From: Codonopsis lanceolata
Lineage: Eukaryota; Streptophyta; Magnoliopsida; Asterales; Campanulaceae
DNA: 64,000 nt
Reading direction: 5' to 3'
Assembly: GCA_013146195.2 (NCBI GenBank)
Contig: CM028377.1
Coordinates: forward strand, 6,362,239 to 6,426,238
The notes beneath the pieces are model-generated. The model was not told the DNA's origin and searched no databases. It saw only the letters and a program-made list of their open reading frames with translations. Positions 1 through 11,549 of this stretch are shown here, piece by piece. The position numbers and the translations under genes were made by a program. Each line of letters begins with the position of its first letter. Positions within the stretch are counted from its first letter, which is position 1.

Positions 1-3000
1 TGGCAAGGAGGTTTCCAGAATGCTCGAGGCGAATAAAATTCGTGTTGGATATTCTGAGACAAAAGGTAATTAAGTTCTGGTTTGTTTCACAACTTCAGTA
101 CTGCTGAACTGGGCTTCATATATCTTTATTTTATACATGTGCAAAGGCCCATATTTCATATTTTTTCCTAATTTCATACTTATTGATCGGTGATCTCAAT
201 TGTATACTCTGTAGGAAGCTCACCTGCTTCGGCTTTCTTGACAACTTTCCAAGTTAATTGTTGCAGAGGAAAAACTGCGCTTGTTTCCAATGGTAAGTAT
301 TGTAGCAAATATACATGAACTCGGACTCAGTTTGCTGGACACTAATTTGTATTTGTCCATGCTAGACAGTGTTAGGGTGGAAATGTACATTGTTAAGTTG
401 CATGATTCTTTTATCTGCTTATATCATATATATGGTAGGATCTATATTTACCTATATGTTCAGGTTGTTGGCAGTGGCCGTTCATGTTCCTTATCTCGCT
501 AAGCTCATCTATTATTATTAGTATTTAAATTCTTGAGGTTTAAGTATGTGTGAGTGTGATAACTGGTTCTGGGCAAACTCTTAAATGGTGGTGGCACGCG
601 AGTGTGTATGCACTAGCATATCATTAGCTTTTCTTTTTCATTCTTGCTTTTTATTGCCCTTTTTTTCCTGATCTAATTTCTCTTTCTTATTTTTAAAATC
701 TTATTTTACCTTTTTTCTCTCTCACTTATCATGATTTTTTGCTTTTCACTCTCTTCTTTCCCTTATTATACTCCACCTCACACGTAAACATTCTCCATTG
801 CTTTTGTAAAATGTATTTCATGTGCGGAAACTGCTTGGGATGAGTTGGCCTTCTTTCTTAGTGGATAGAATATAGTGTATTGTTAGGAAAATGAGTTTCT
901 CACTATGAGAAGCAAAAGTCAAAAGTGATTGTTCCACTACACTATATTTGGTGGGCATCTTCCAAGGGTGCCATGTACATTTTGATTAAGAATTTTGGGT
1001 ATAACAATGGGCCTTTATGTCAAGTACAAAATGAAAAAAATTGGATGGGTTGATCATTGTTTGAATGAAACATGAAATGAGAACTGAGTGAGGTTGGAAA
1101 AAGGCAAAGGCCGGTTACGGCTTGGATGTCGAGTTGAGGCCAAAGAGGCTCGGTTTAGTATCAAAGTCCAGTTAGTGGGAGAGCGCAATAGAGGGGTAAG
1201 AGTATATAATTTTGGTAGTTTTTTAGAGTGGGTGTACGAAGGGATGAGGGGATTATCATTCGGGTGGGTAAAGGATTCTTTGTTAGATATAAACCCGAGT
1301 GAACTTTTACTATGTATTTCTTTAATGAAATTAGTTTCTCTCTGTGGATGAGGTAGTTCTTTGCTGGATCATGTAAATTTGTATGTTCTCTCATGTCATC
1401 AATATCTTTGGCTTTATTTAATTTTCATCATTACCATTTGGTCCAGTTAGTTAGGGGGAGAGCAATAGAGGGGCGAGAGTTTATAATATCTGTAGTTTTT
1501 TAGAGTGGGTGTACAAAGGGCTTATCCGGATGAGTTAGAGATTCTGCGTTGAGTATAAACACGAGTGAACTTTGTACTATGTATATCTAACTATCTATCA
1601 ATTATTGAAGTTGATGGCTCTCCGTGGATGTAGGCAGTTCTTTGCCGAACCACCTAAATTTTTGTGTTCTCTTGTCATCAATTTCTGCGGCTTTATTTAT
1701 TTTTCCTATCTACCATTTGGTTGTCATGGTGGTAATCTCGAACAAATTTGAGTTCAAAATTTATTCTGCTGCGCTACTTTTCCCAACATGTATAGGCGTG
1801 TGTGCGTAAGTCAGGTGGAACATCTTTTATTACCAAACAATGTGAAGGCCAACTTGAATTTTGGTTGATTAAGTTGCATATTTTGTGTCTGTTTCTGTTC
1901 TTGCCATAAAAATGATGTGTTAATGGATATGAGTTACCTGTGTAGAACCACCGCATGTCACAAAGGTGATCACGTGGCACCGATCGACATCTTCACGTTC
2001 ATCGTCATCAAGGAATCCTCTTGCCACGGCATCAAAAGATGATAATGATGATAGTGGAAGTGATTTTATGGAAGAGTTCTGCATGATTGCAGGAAGCCAT
2101 TCCTCCACTCTAGACAGACTGTACGCGTGGGAAAGGAAGCTTTATGATGAAGTGAAGGTACTGTTAAAGCATATTGCTACCCATTATCCTCCAAGTATTT
2201 ATTATGTTTGAAACTGTATTTGTATTATCTACACTTTTATTTTGACAGTCAAACAGTTTGTGGTTGACATAAGTAGTATGCCTCCAAATCCTCTAGATTA
2301 TTCTAGTTACGCCAAAATAGATGCTCCCGATATATGCACATTCAGTTTGACCAGAATACAAGTTCGTAGTTCTTTCATTTCATCGTCAGAGCATCTCCAA
2401 TGTGGGAATTCTTCCCACAAATTCTTAACTGGGTCCCACTGCCACCTACACATTTTTCTCTTTTTCTCTACTTAAGAATTCATCTTCCCATTGTATACGA
2501 TTCTTAACATATTCTTAACTAGGTCCCACTGCCACCTCATTAACTTTACATTTCATTCTTATTTTTATACTTCTCAACAAATAAATTTATTTCACAATAT
2601 TTTATATATTTCATATTTAAATATTTCGTATAAATAATTAATTTATAAATTAAGACAAAAATTAATTTAAAAATAATAAATTACATTATTATTTTTAAAT
2701 TTTATAATTTATAATTTATTTAATAAATTATCTATAAAACACATATTATACATAACTCGTACAATAACATAAATAGAAAATTACATAAAAACGTTAAATA
2801 CATAAAATATTCAAATTACATAAAACATAGTACACTTAAAAATTACGTCAAAACAATTCAATAATTAAAAGTACATGAAAACGTCAATAATTAAACTCTA
2901 TCACTAGTTGTCACCGTAACGACGCCATATATGCTCAACCAAGTTCGATCGAAGAGCATGATGGGTGCTTCTATCACGTACCTCTGAATTTCGTTGCATA

Positions 3001-6000
3001 TATTCTTGAAATGCTTGAGTTGACCCATGGTTCACTTGTGGAGAGTCATAAACGACATCATCGGCCAGTTAAGTAGCGTGATCACCCTCGGCCTCCAAAA
3101 TCATGTTGTGTAGAATAATGCATGTGAGCATTATTTCTTTCAAGTTATCTCTATACCAAAATCGCTAGGACCTTTGATAATTGCCCATCTTGATTGGAGC
3201 ACTCCAAATGCTCGTTCGACATCTTTTCTTGCGACCTCTTGCATCTCTTTGAATTTCTTTAAACGCTTAGCATCCGACGGACATGAAAAACTTTTTACAA
3301 AAGTAGCTCAATCAGGATAAATTCCATCGTTAGGTAGTATCCTTTTGTATCTTGTGTGCCATTTACTTGAAATTGCGGCGGTGCATTTCCTTCGAGTGCG
3401 TTATTGAACAAAGGTGATTCATATAACACATTAAGATCATTCGAGACCCCGCGACCCCAAAAATGCATGTCATATCCATAAATCTGCGACGGCTTCGAGC
3501 ACAATTGTTGGTTTCCATGACCTCTTGCATATTGACCTTGCCAAGCGGCGGACAATTTTTCCATTCGGTGCATACAATCAAGACTTCCTAACATACACGG
3601 AAATCCGTGTCTTTGCTCGTGCATTTGAAGCGAGCGTTGTGTATCGTTAGCATTTGGCCTTCTCAGTATTGACCTCCAAACAACTCGATAATACATCGGC
3701 GAAGTTAAACATGCGATCGATAGCGATTGTTTCTCCTAATCGGAGGTACTCGTCGAGATGATCGGCGAGGAACTCCATAAGCCAATTGACGGATAGGCTG
3801 GCGTGCATTTTTGAAGTGGTGATAGACCTACTTTTCCGTATGCATCGGGCCTTTGTTGAAAATAATTTGAATGATTCTCCAATGCATTAACTATCTGAAT
3901 GAATAAATTTCTATGCATTCGGAGCGTCGCCGAAATATATGATCGAGGATCAATGGTGAGAGGAGAAGTAGTCATTAACAAGTTGAGTATTTCTGCTACG
4001 ATTTCGCTTTATGTAGCTCCTCTTTTTCCTTTGGCGACGCCTCTTGATGTTGGCTCTCTCCATTTCAATCATCTGTTGTTGTAATTCAATCATCTGCAAA
4101 ACAATTTTTTCACCTTCAGACATGTTGGATTCTTCGTTGGATTCAGACTTGTAAGATTCTGGGGTATGACTGTCTGTATTAGAGCTATTGGTAGATGAAG
4201 AAGAAGTAGAAGACATCTTTAATGGCAAAATGTAGGACAATGACAATGGTTTATATCTTTGAGCGTTTGTAGCTCTTGGTAGAAGAATAGAGAAATAAAA
4301 GAGGGAATGAAGAAGGTTTGGAGAAAATGAAGAAGGTTGAGGTAGTGTATTTATAGGGAAGAAAGAAGATAATTAAAATTAAAAAAAAACTTTTTTTAAA
4401 ATATTTCCGTTGCGTAGCCCCCCCATGACCGACCCCCAAATAACGGTAACAATTTGAATTTTTTTAAAAAAAGTTAATTTTTTAAAGAAAAATCGGTTAA
4501 AACTTGGTTTTAAAAAAAAATAGAAAATCGTTTTTTTTTTTAAATGTAGTGGAGCAGTCGCGGGACCCACGTCAGGCAGCCTTGACGCGCCTTTGTAGCC
4601 CGTGTTATACACGCGCCTCTCTTGAAGAAGCAGTGGATGGAACGCGACTCCAGGCGGCTGTGATTCTTCAACCAAAAACAAATTCTTAATGAAGAAACCA
4701 TTTTTCTCTCTCTTTCTTGGAATTGGTGGGGAATTGCTGGAGAATCCAACATTGGAGGTGCTCTCATTGCATCTAGAATCAAGCATTGGTTAGAAACTGC
4801 CAAAGGCCTGGGAAGTTGAAGTTCTAAAGTTCAAATAGCTTGAAAAGGTGATAGTAGGGCTGCTGATTATGAGGTGCTTGTTAAGCATCTTGAATTGTAA
4901 GGACTGGTCAATAGTTTAGATTTCTGCCTCCAATATATTGAACAGTTTTACATTGTGTCGTTCATAACCTTTCCTATCACACTGGTGGTTCCAAAATGAA
5001 TCTAAACTGGCAGCTTTGTGTTCAAAACTTAGGCTCCATCTCTGTCACCTTTTTTGGATCTTCCGGTGTTTGGTAGTTTCAAGAAAAAATGAGTGAACTG
5101 TATAATATTCGACTAGTAGGAAAATCATCCATTGCCAAGGAAAACAACTTACAGATTATAGCTATGTTTGTCATTCCTAAAATGAAGCTCCACTCTCTCC
5201 CAATTTGTCCCCTCCTCCATTGTTTCTTTCAAGGAGAGTGACTTGCGTAAAGCTTGGAAGCAATGAGACTCTCCAAAAGGTCAGATGTCGGGTTCTGACA
5301 AAGCTGGGGAATGCTCAAAATTGTCAGAAGTTTTATTTATTTTATATATGCAACACGTTGGGATGCGCTAACACAATAGATGGGCCTAAATGCAAGTTTC
5401 AAACAATTTGTAGGATTAGATTGCTAAACATAGTTGTCAAAGGTGAGCGCCTTTGGCACCTTAGGCGAGAGGCGAGGCATTGGCGCCCGAAAGAATCTGG
5501 GCGAGTCGATGTGCGACTCAAGAAGCTGGGCGTGCGCCTTTGGCGATTTTTTTTGAGGCGAGAGGTGCCAAAAAGTCGACTAAGGCGCTCGTTGGTTTTT
5601 TTTGTGTGGCCTAATTAAAGCAGACATTGAGTTCAAAAAATAAACAAAAGGTGGACTTGCCAAGATAGCACAATTTGGTTAAACATTCGTGTCCGCACAT
5701 GAGTAAGCCGGCCCAAGGCAAATTGGATCTTGATTTGCACCCCCCCTGCTGGCGCGGGAGGGATAGTTCTTTCTATACAAGCTTACCCAACACAAGGGAG
5801 CCTTTGTATATAAACCATTCAAACCTTTCATATTTTTCCAATGTGGGATAACCCACTTCCAATGTCATACTTTAAGCCTCTATAACTTATTCATCCGAAA
5901 TCCGAATTGGACAAATAAATATAGTATTCTTTTATATTCATGGAGAAGAACATAATTCCACAATTACCCTAGTCATTATATAAATAACTCTCAAATAAAT

Positions 6001-9000
6001 TAGTGCCTCAAAGCCCCAATTTACTTCACTTAAAAATTCTAGTTTTCCAACACTTAGTTTCATATATTATACTCACTTATAACATGTTTTGTTGATATTT
6101 GTTAAATTATATACTTATATGTATTTTTCCTTAGTATTTTTCCCGTGAGCACCTTTTTGGTGCCTTTTTAGCGTCTCGCCTCTCGCCTCAAATTTGGACC
6201 TATCGCCTTTTTAGCGCCTCTCGACTTTGACAACTATGTTGCTAAAAAAGGAAGTTCTCGGTAACAGTAAACACTTAATTTTAAGAAAAGAAGAAATAAA
6301 AGACATACAACTCTGGTCGAACAGTTAAAGAGAGACGTGGAGTCGAGCGAGAGAAAGAAGAAAGAACCATCATCTTCGTCTACTAGAGATCAAGAATGTC
6401 CTCGCTATTAATCCCCACTTGTATATCGGGGGTAGTTTTGAGATAAAAAATATTAATCCCAATTTTTTTTAGTGAGGGTGCTAATAATACCACCATCTCC
6501 GTTGGTATTAATAGTGAGGGGATAATGACTTTATCCGGTAACTCATACTATTAGTCTCGACCACCTATTGTATACCAAACATGTGACAACTTGGCTTATT
6601 AATCCTATCTAGCCTTAATCCTGACTACCAAACGACACCTAAGACTCTTCCTGATACGTGAAAACCTAGCCAACAATACAAGTTGGCCGAATTTTCTTCA
6701 ACCAAAACAGGCTGTCCGAAATTCTATAAAACAGCCCCAAACAATATCAAAATTAAATAATAAAAATAAGATAGTCGCGGAATGGGTAGAGATGGAGGGT
6801 TCACCGGTTAGGCTTCTCACCTAACGTAATGATCCCTTGTGAATTACTTTCTACCCGCTAAAAAAGAAAGGCACGATAGTTTGAACAAATTACTTTGCTC
6901 GGTTTTTATTACTTTTCTCAAAATTCAACACCTCAACAACAATGAAAGTAAAGCCTATTTATACTAACAAATAAATCCTAATTCTAAAAGAACTCTTGAA
7001 AGGAAATCCTAATTCTCAAGGGATTTACAACTTTAATTAAATAATGAAAACTAGTAAAGCAATTTAAATAGATCCTATAATTAAGTGAATCCTTACCGCC
7101 CCTTTGCAGCCCTAATTCGGCCTCCACTTCTTTTTCCTTGTTGTGTCTTGAGCTGTAAGTACCTTCCTTGAACCACCCTAAGCCTTTGAACCAATGTGTG
7201 ACAAACCAATTAGGGCTAATGTTGACTATCGTGCCCCTTTTGTAACCTTGTTTCTCAAATGCCGAACTGCCTTGAACTCCCTTGCTGAGCTGTGCCAAAT
7301 TGTCCACCAATTCTGCCCACCACCCGACGGCCTTCCTTGTAGCGTACTCCCAGCCGGTGTCCGTTCCATGCATGTACACCACGTCCCAACTCCCTTGCAT
7401 TTTGTGAAGCCATAACCCCCACAAAATAGCCCTTAATGGACAAAAAGTACTCAACCCGATTCCCTTTACTTGAGTACTTCCCAAAGTGAGATAACTCTTC
7501 AAATAATTCATATCACTTCCTCTGACAAGCATGATGATTAAGTACTTTATGGTGAACTCATGTTGCTTACCTAGTTAAATGCTCTGTATATGTTGGACTA
7601 AGTAAAGGATTTGTCTTTATGTATCTACTATTATTATTTTTGTTATTATATAATGTGTTCACGTATTGGAACTTTTAGAAAAAGATCATCTCCTCTGTCG
7701 AGATGTTGGAGTCCGTTGTGTCGCAAAATCCTGTCGGTATTGCTGCTTCTTATAGGCATAAAGCATTTGCAGGCAATTTTTCCATGTATTAAGCAAACAT
7801 AAGAAAATGCAAGTATTTTTACTTGAAACGATCTTCATGAAAATGATTTCCCGAAATCATTTTTCACTAGGTACTATCAGTGAAATAAACAGAGTACATG
7901 CAGGTATGTTTGTCGTTTGAGTGACAACAGATTGTTACAGTTTAACAGTGTCAGTATGTTCATGCTTGTAAGGCACAAAGGAATTTCTAGACAAATAATG
8001 ACAATTTTCATTTTCTTCAAGCAGTGTTTACGTAGATGCCTCTGGTTTTTTACATCACTTTCACCTACTTATTCGCAGACTGATGTTTCCACCCTCCTTT
8101 TGAGCATTTTGTAGGCCAGTGAGTCTATTAGGAAAGTGTATGACCGAAAGTGTGACCAGCTTAGACACCAATTTGCGAAGGATCTTAGTGCCCATGTGAT
8201 TGATAAGACCCGAGCAGTTGTGAAAGATCTGCATTCACGAATTATAGTGGCACTCCATGCTGTTGATTCTATATCCAAGCGGATTGAGAAAATGAGGGAT
8301 GAAGAGTTGCAGCCACAACTTGTTGAATTGATTCAAGGGTAAGATGAGGTTTTTTTTTAAACCTTTTATTAAGTTGTTTTTACGTTCATCGCAGGCCACC
8401 AAATTGGCACGTCACATAATTGTTAGTGTTTAATCTTTAGGAGCAATGCACTATATGCAGATTGATCAGGATGTGGAAGGCTATGCTTGAATGTCATCAT
8501 GCTCAATACATAACCATCTCTTTAGCTTACCATGCAAAGAGCTCAAGCGGAGCTCCCCTCGATGATTCAAAAAGGCAGATCATGGCTCAGCTACAGCATG
8601 AAATAGAATGCTTTGGCTTAAGCTTTGCAGATTTAGTCAACAGTCATACTTCCTATGTAGAAGCACTCAACGGTTGGCTGCAACACTGCATCATGCAACC
8701 AAGGGAGCGAACCAAGGGCAGAAGAGCATTCTCACCCCGAAGAGTCCTGGCTCCTCCTATCTTTGTTATCTGTCGGGATTTGTCAGCCGGGATCCAATCT
8801 TTGCCTTCCGAAGAACTTAGTGATGCCATTAAGGCCTTTCTGTCTGGTCTGCATCAGTCTGTTGAACAAGCTGCCGATGAGCTGCAGAAGAAACCAAAGT
8901 CAGATGTTTCCATTGAGAATGGTGGAGCAGCAGCAGAGGAGGATAAAGAAGAAGAGAAGAATGACGATAGGTCCTCAAATCTAAGCAGCATGCATACAAG

Positions 9001-9139
9001 TTTGGCAAAGCTTCTTGACAGATTAACCAAGTTTTCGGAGGCCTCTTTAAAAATGTATGAAGATATTAAACAGAAAAGCGAGACAGCTCGAAATGCATAT
9101 TCGAACTACAGACAACCACCCAGAGCCTACAGTATATGA
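1..9139 (+). CDS. DUF630/DUF632 (NRG2-like) protein, 3' part of gene
   Basis: Five exons can be read: 1-65 (continuing from before the window), 215-292, 1946-2157, 8115-8338 and 8461-9139 (TGA). All junctions have GT/AG borders and the reading phase is kept across each one (G|GA, G|AA, phase 0, GG|A). They encode about 418 C-terminal residues. The motifs KVITWHR, SSRSSSSRNPL, STLDRLYAWERKLYDEVK, YDRKC, DKTRAVVKDLHSRI, LQPQL and RMWKAMLECH are typical of the DUF632 domain. The C-terminal third has an acidic, Lys/Glu-rich stretch (EEDKEEEKNDD) and a predicted helical tail. Family members (Arabidopsis NRG2 and relatives, often annotated as bZIP-like) include regulators of nitrate signalling; the role of this copy is inferred from family only. 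The N-terminal DUF630 domain would lie upstream of the window. No coding defect is visible, so this is probably a functional gene. Confidence 0.93.
1168..1722. repeat. Direct tandem duplication inside intron 2 of the DUF632 gene
   Basis: Two diverged copies of about 279 bp lie head to tail (about 1168-1446 and 1447-1722). Both contain the blocks GGGAGAGC(GC)AATAGAGGGG, TTTTTTAGAGTGGGTGTAC, ATAAAC(C)CGAGTGAACTTT, GTGGATG(T)AGG(C)AGTTCTTTGC and TGTCATCAAT in the same order. The repeat lies wholly within the intron between exons ending at 292 and starting at 1946, and has no effect on the reading frame. Confidence 0.8.
2389..4763 (-). mobile_element. PIF/Harbinger DNA transposon, inactive
   Basis: The element has terminal inverted repeats: GAGCATCTCCAATG at the left end (from 2389) matches the reverse complement of ATTGGAGGTGCTC at the right end (to 4763). 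Both ends are flanked by TCA (2386-2388 and 4764-4766), read as a 3-bp target duplication; the family normally targets TWA, so TCA is slightly unusual. The interior encodes a broken transposase on the minus strand. The left 500 bp are very AT rich. It lies inside intron 3 of the DUF632 gene, in antisense orientation to that gene. Confidence 0.82.
2904..4216 (-). pseudogene. Harbinger (HARBI1-like, DDE_Tnp_4) transposase pseudogene
   Basis: Reading on the minus strand from the ATG at 4216, a Ser-rich and then basic N-terminus (ERANIKRRRQRKKRSYIKR, then LVNDYFS) is followed by a segment with LTIDPRSYI and LGLSPLQKC. Next come GFPCMLGSLDCMH with WQGQYARG (first catalytic Asp region), a SRMILMCYMN/SNDLNVL segment (second Asp region), GYYLT, DVERAFG (third acidic residue), a CIILHNMI block and a C-terminus ending in VEHIWRRYGDN and TAG at 2904-2906. 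These are the hallmarks of plant PIF/Harbinger transposases. At least four frameshifts break the gene, for example near 3960, 3770 and within 3440-3600, so it cannot make an active enzyme as sequenced. Confidence 0.85.
5429..6238. mobile_element. hAT-type MITE
   Basis: An 810-bp element is bounded by the inverted repeats CATAGTTGTCAAAG (left) and CTTTGACAACTATG (right), a perfect 14-bp match. It is flanked on both sides by TTGCTAAA (5421-5428 and 6239-6246), a perfect 8-bp target duplication as expected for hAT elements. Subterminal regions are rich in GGCGAG/CGCC and GCGCCTTT motifs in inverted arrangement. There is no transposase coding, so it is non-autonomous. It lies in intron 3 of the DUF632 gene. 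Confidence 0.88.
6247..8114. other. Remainder of intron 3, with unidentified repeat-like sequence
   Basis: No coding exon was found here. The stretch 6400-6650 has polypurine/polypyrimidine blocks and the phrase CTACCAAACGACACCTAAG, which resembles termini of other plant MITEs, but no matching second terminus was found. The stretch 6780-7550 looks like a separate insertion: on the minus strand it has a TATAAATA box (6956-6964) followed by a leader-like sequence, which may be a solo LTR or LTR fragment. A 182-codon minus-strand open frame (6984-7532) shows no recognisable domain. The last 500 bp before the 8115 acceptor are ordinary intron sequence. Confidence 0.45.
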
Positions 9140-9785
9140 GACTATCAAATTCTTAGCTTCTTTCAAGTTCTTGATTGGGAATAGATATGTAAAGAATTTA
9201 TCTTGTTTGAAAGTTCTTATGTGAAGAATAGTAGAGAAAAATTAGGTACTAGTATTGGCATACATTGTGAAGAATAAATTGGCATTTGGGAGTGGTTCCT
9301 GGTTTGGTACGAACGGTTGCCCTTCCTCCAATTTTGTCTTGTATGATAGGCGGGCAAGGAACGGTCTTTAGTGTTACTAATTTTATTTTTCTATTATTGG
9401 ATTTATCTTTTATTTTTTTATTTTTGAGTTAGCTCTCCCTTGTTTGATACTCTTTAAAAAAAAGTCAAAATAGATTCACACTTTCACCTCTCATGTTTTG
9501 ATTTGGTATTTAAAGTGGTTTTATTTAGTCTTGGAAAATAAAATGAGTAAATCTGTAGTAAAAGACAGTCTTACGGAGATACAGATTTTAAGTCTTATTC
9601 TCTTCTCAGCTCAATTCACCGTAATTAGTAAGTAGCGAATTTGTCTTTACAAATAATAACCGTAAGACTGTCTTACCGATTTTTTGTCAAATCAAATTAT
9701 AGCCTTATGTTAAAAGAACTATGAACCTCACATTTATAATTCTTGAAACAAATAAATCTAATCTATCTAATCTAATCTAATCTAA
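9140..9785 (+). other. 3' UTR and downstream flank of the DUF632 gene
   Basis: After the TGA at 9137-9139 the sequence is non-coding. AATAAA-like signals occur near 9275 (GAATAAATTGG) and 9537 (AAAATAAAATG), so the transcript probably ends within a few hundred bases. No other gene is visible. The stretch ends in a short (AATCT)n tract at about 9755-9784, which borders the repeat array. Confidence 0.5.
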
Positions 9786-9949
9786 CTGCTTATAAAAGTG
9801 TAGGTTGTCTCTTACAACTTAATGTATGGACAAATGTACCCTTAAACTTAATAAATCACTTACCATTAATTAAGGTCAAAAGAGTAAATTTGTTATAGAC
9901 TAATTAATTCAATGAATAATTAAATAATAGTTTGATCATTTAACTTGTA

Positions 9950-10290
9950 CTCCCTCCGTCCCTAAATTATCGTCCTCCTTTTCTTTTTCGTCCGTCCCAA
10001 AATAATTGTCCATTTTGAAACTTACCTTTTTAGAACATCATTTTTACCACTTTACCCTTACTTTTTCACCATACTTTAATTATGGGCCACATACACATGG
10101 ACTTTAAAGGAAACTACACATTAAACCAATATTAATAATCCAAATAAATAGTTTTCTTAAACTAAGGCTACATACACATGGACTTTAAAGGAAACTACAC
10201 ATTAAACCAATATTAATAATCCACCAAATAGGTTTTCTTAAACTGGCAATGCTTCTGTCAACAATGACAATAAATTAGGACCTGAGGGAA
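9950..10290. mobile_element. Stowaway-type (Tc1/mariner) MITE
   Basis: The left end is CTCCCTCCGTCCC, the classic Stowaway terminus, and the right end is GGACCTGAGGGAA, its imperfect inverse. TA flanks both ends (9948-9949 and 10291-10292). Other array units read ...AACTTGTACCTA... without interruption at the same place, giving an empty-site control for the insertion. An 80-bp direct duplication (starting near 10085 and 10167, both containing ACATACACATGGACTTTAAA) lies inside. Confidence 0.85.
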
Positions 10291-11499
10291 TACCTAATTT
10301 AAAGTTAGTTCCACATTATTTAATTCAATTCATTTCTGTCTTTGTATTTTGATTTTTTTTTCAATTTCCCCACCTATATGATCGTTACAAATGTCGCCCA
10401 ATATTTACTTGAATGACAAAAAATACCCTTACTCTGTTGGAGACACTAAACCTTATTCAAACTAAAAAAATAATATGATTTTACTTTCTTAAATATGTTC
10501 AAAGAAAGACATTATAAGATTTATATGAAAAATTATATCTAGAGTAATAGAATTGCTCTTGCTAGTATAGAGATATTAGCAATTTTGTAGCATGTTTAGT
10601 TATTACCCATGAATAAAATTCTAACTACTTATAAAAGTGTAGGTTGTCTCTTACAACTAAATGTATGGACAAATGTACCCTTTAACTTAATAAATCGCTC
10701 ACCATTAATTAAGGTCAAAAAGTAAATTTGTTATAGACTAATTAATTCAATGAATAATTAAATAATAGTTTGATCTCTTAACTTGTACCTAATTTAAATT
10801 AGGTCCTACATTATTTAATTCAATTCATTTGCCTTTTGTATTTTGATTTTTTTCAATTTCCCCACTCCATCGATCGTTACAAATGTCGCCTAATATTTAA
10901 ATAATGACAAAATACCATTACTCGGTTGAGACACTAAAACCTTATTCGAAACTAAAAAAATAATATGGTTTTACTTTCTTAAATATGTTCAGGAAAGACA
11001 TTATAAGATTTATATGAAAAATTATATCTATAGTAATAGAATTGTCGGTTAGTATCGAGATATTAAGCAATTTTGTAGCATGTTTAGTTATTACCCATGA
11101 ATAAAATAAGATAAATAAGTTAAAAAATGTGTCATAATGTCAAGAAGATGAAAATGAAGTATCATTTGATGAATTTGGCCTTTTGTTAAGGACAATACAC
11201 ATAAATTTATCATGCCAAACAATAATGATTAGAAAAAGTGTCATAAATATTATAAATCACTTGCCATGAATTAAGGCCAAAAGAGTAAATTTGTCATAAG
11301 CAAATTAATTTCTGAATAATTAAATAATAAATTGAAATGTCGCCCAATATTTTCTTGAAAGACAAAAATACCCTTACTCGGGAGAGAAACTAAAACTTTA
11401 TTTGAAACTAAAAAAATATTGTTTTTACTTTCTTAAATATGTTCTAGAAAGACATTATAAGATTTATATGAAAAATTGTATCAATAATAATACAATTTA

Positions 11500-11549
11500 A
11501 TTTAATCTAATCTAATCTAATCTATCTATAATAATAATAATAATAATAA
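11500..11549. repeat. (AATCT)n and (ATA)n microsatellite at a unit junction
   Basis: TAATCTAATCTAATCTATC followed by a run of AATAAT lies directly before the repeat-unit start at 11550. Confidence 0.75.

Noticed and set aside
3295..3696. Harbinger-derived frame as a domesticated host gene (HARBI1/ALP1-like)
   Set aside because: It lies between transposon ends with target duplication and is broken by several frameshifts.
5205..5618. Plus-strand open frame of 137 codons in intron 3
   Set aside because: Its second half is the left end of the hAT MITE and the first half has no conserved motif.
6984..7532. 182-codon minus-strand open frame in intron 3 as a gene
   Set aside because: No recognisable domain and unlike any retroelement block I know; lies in probable LTR-like repeat sequence.
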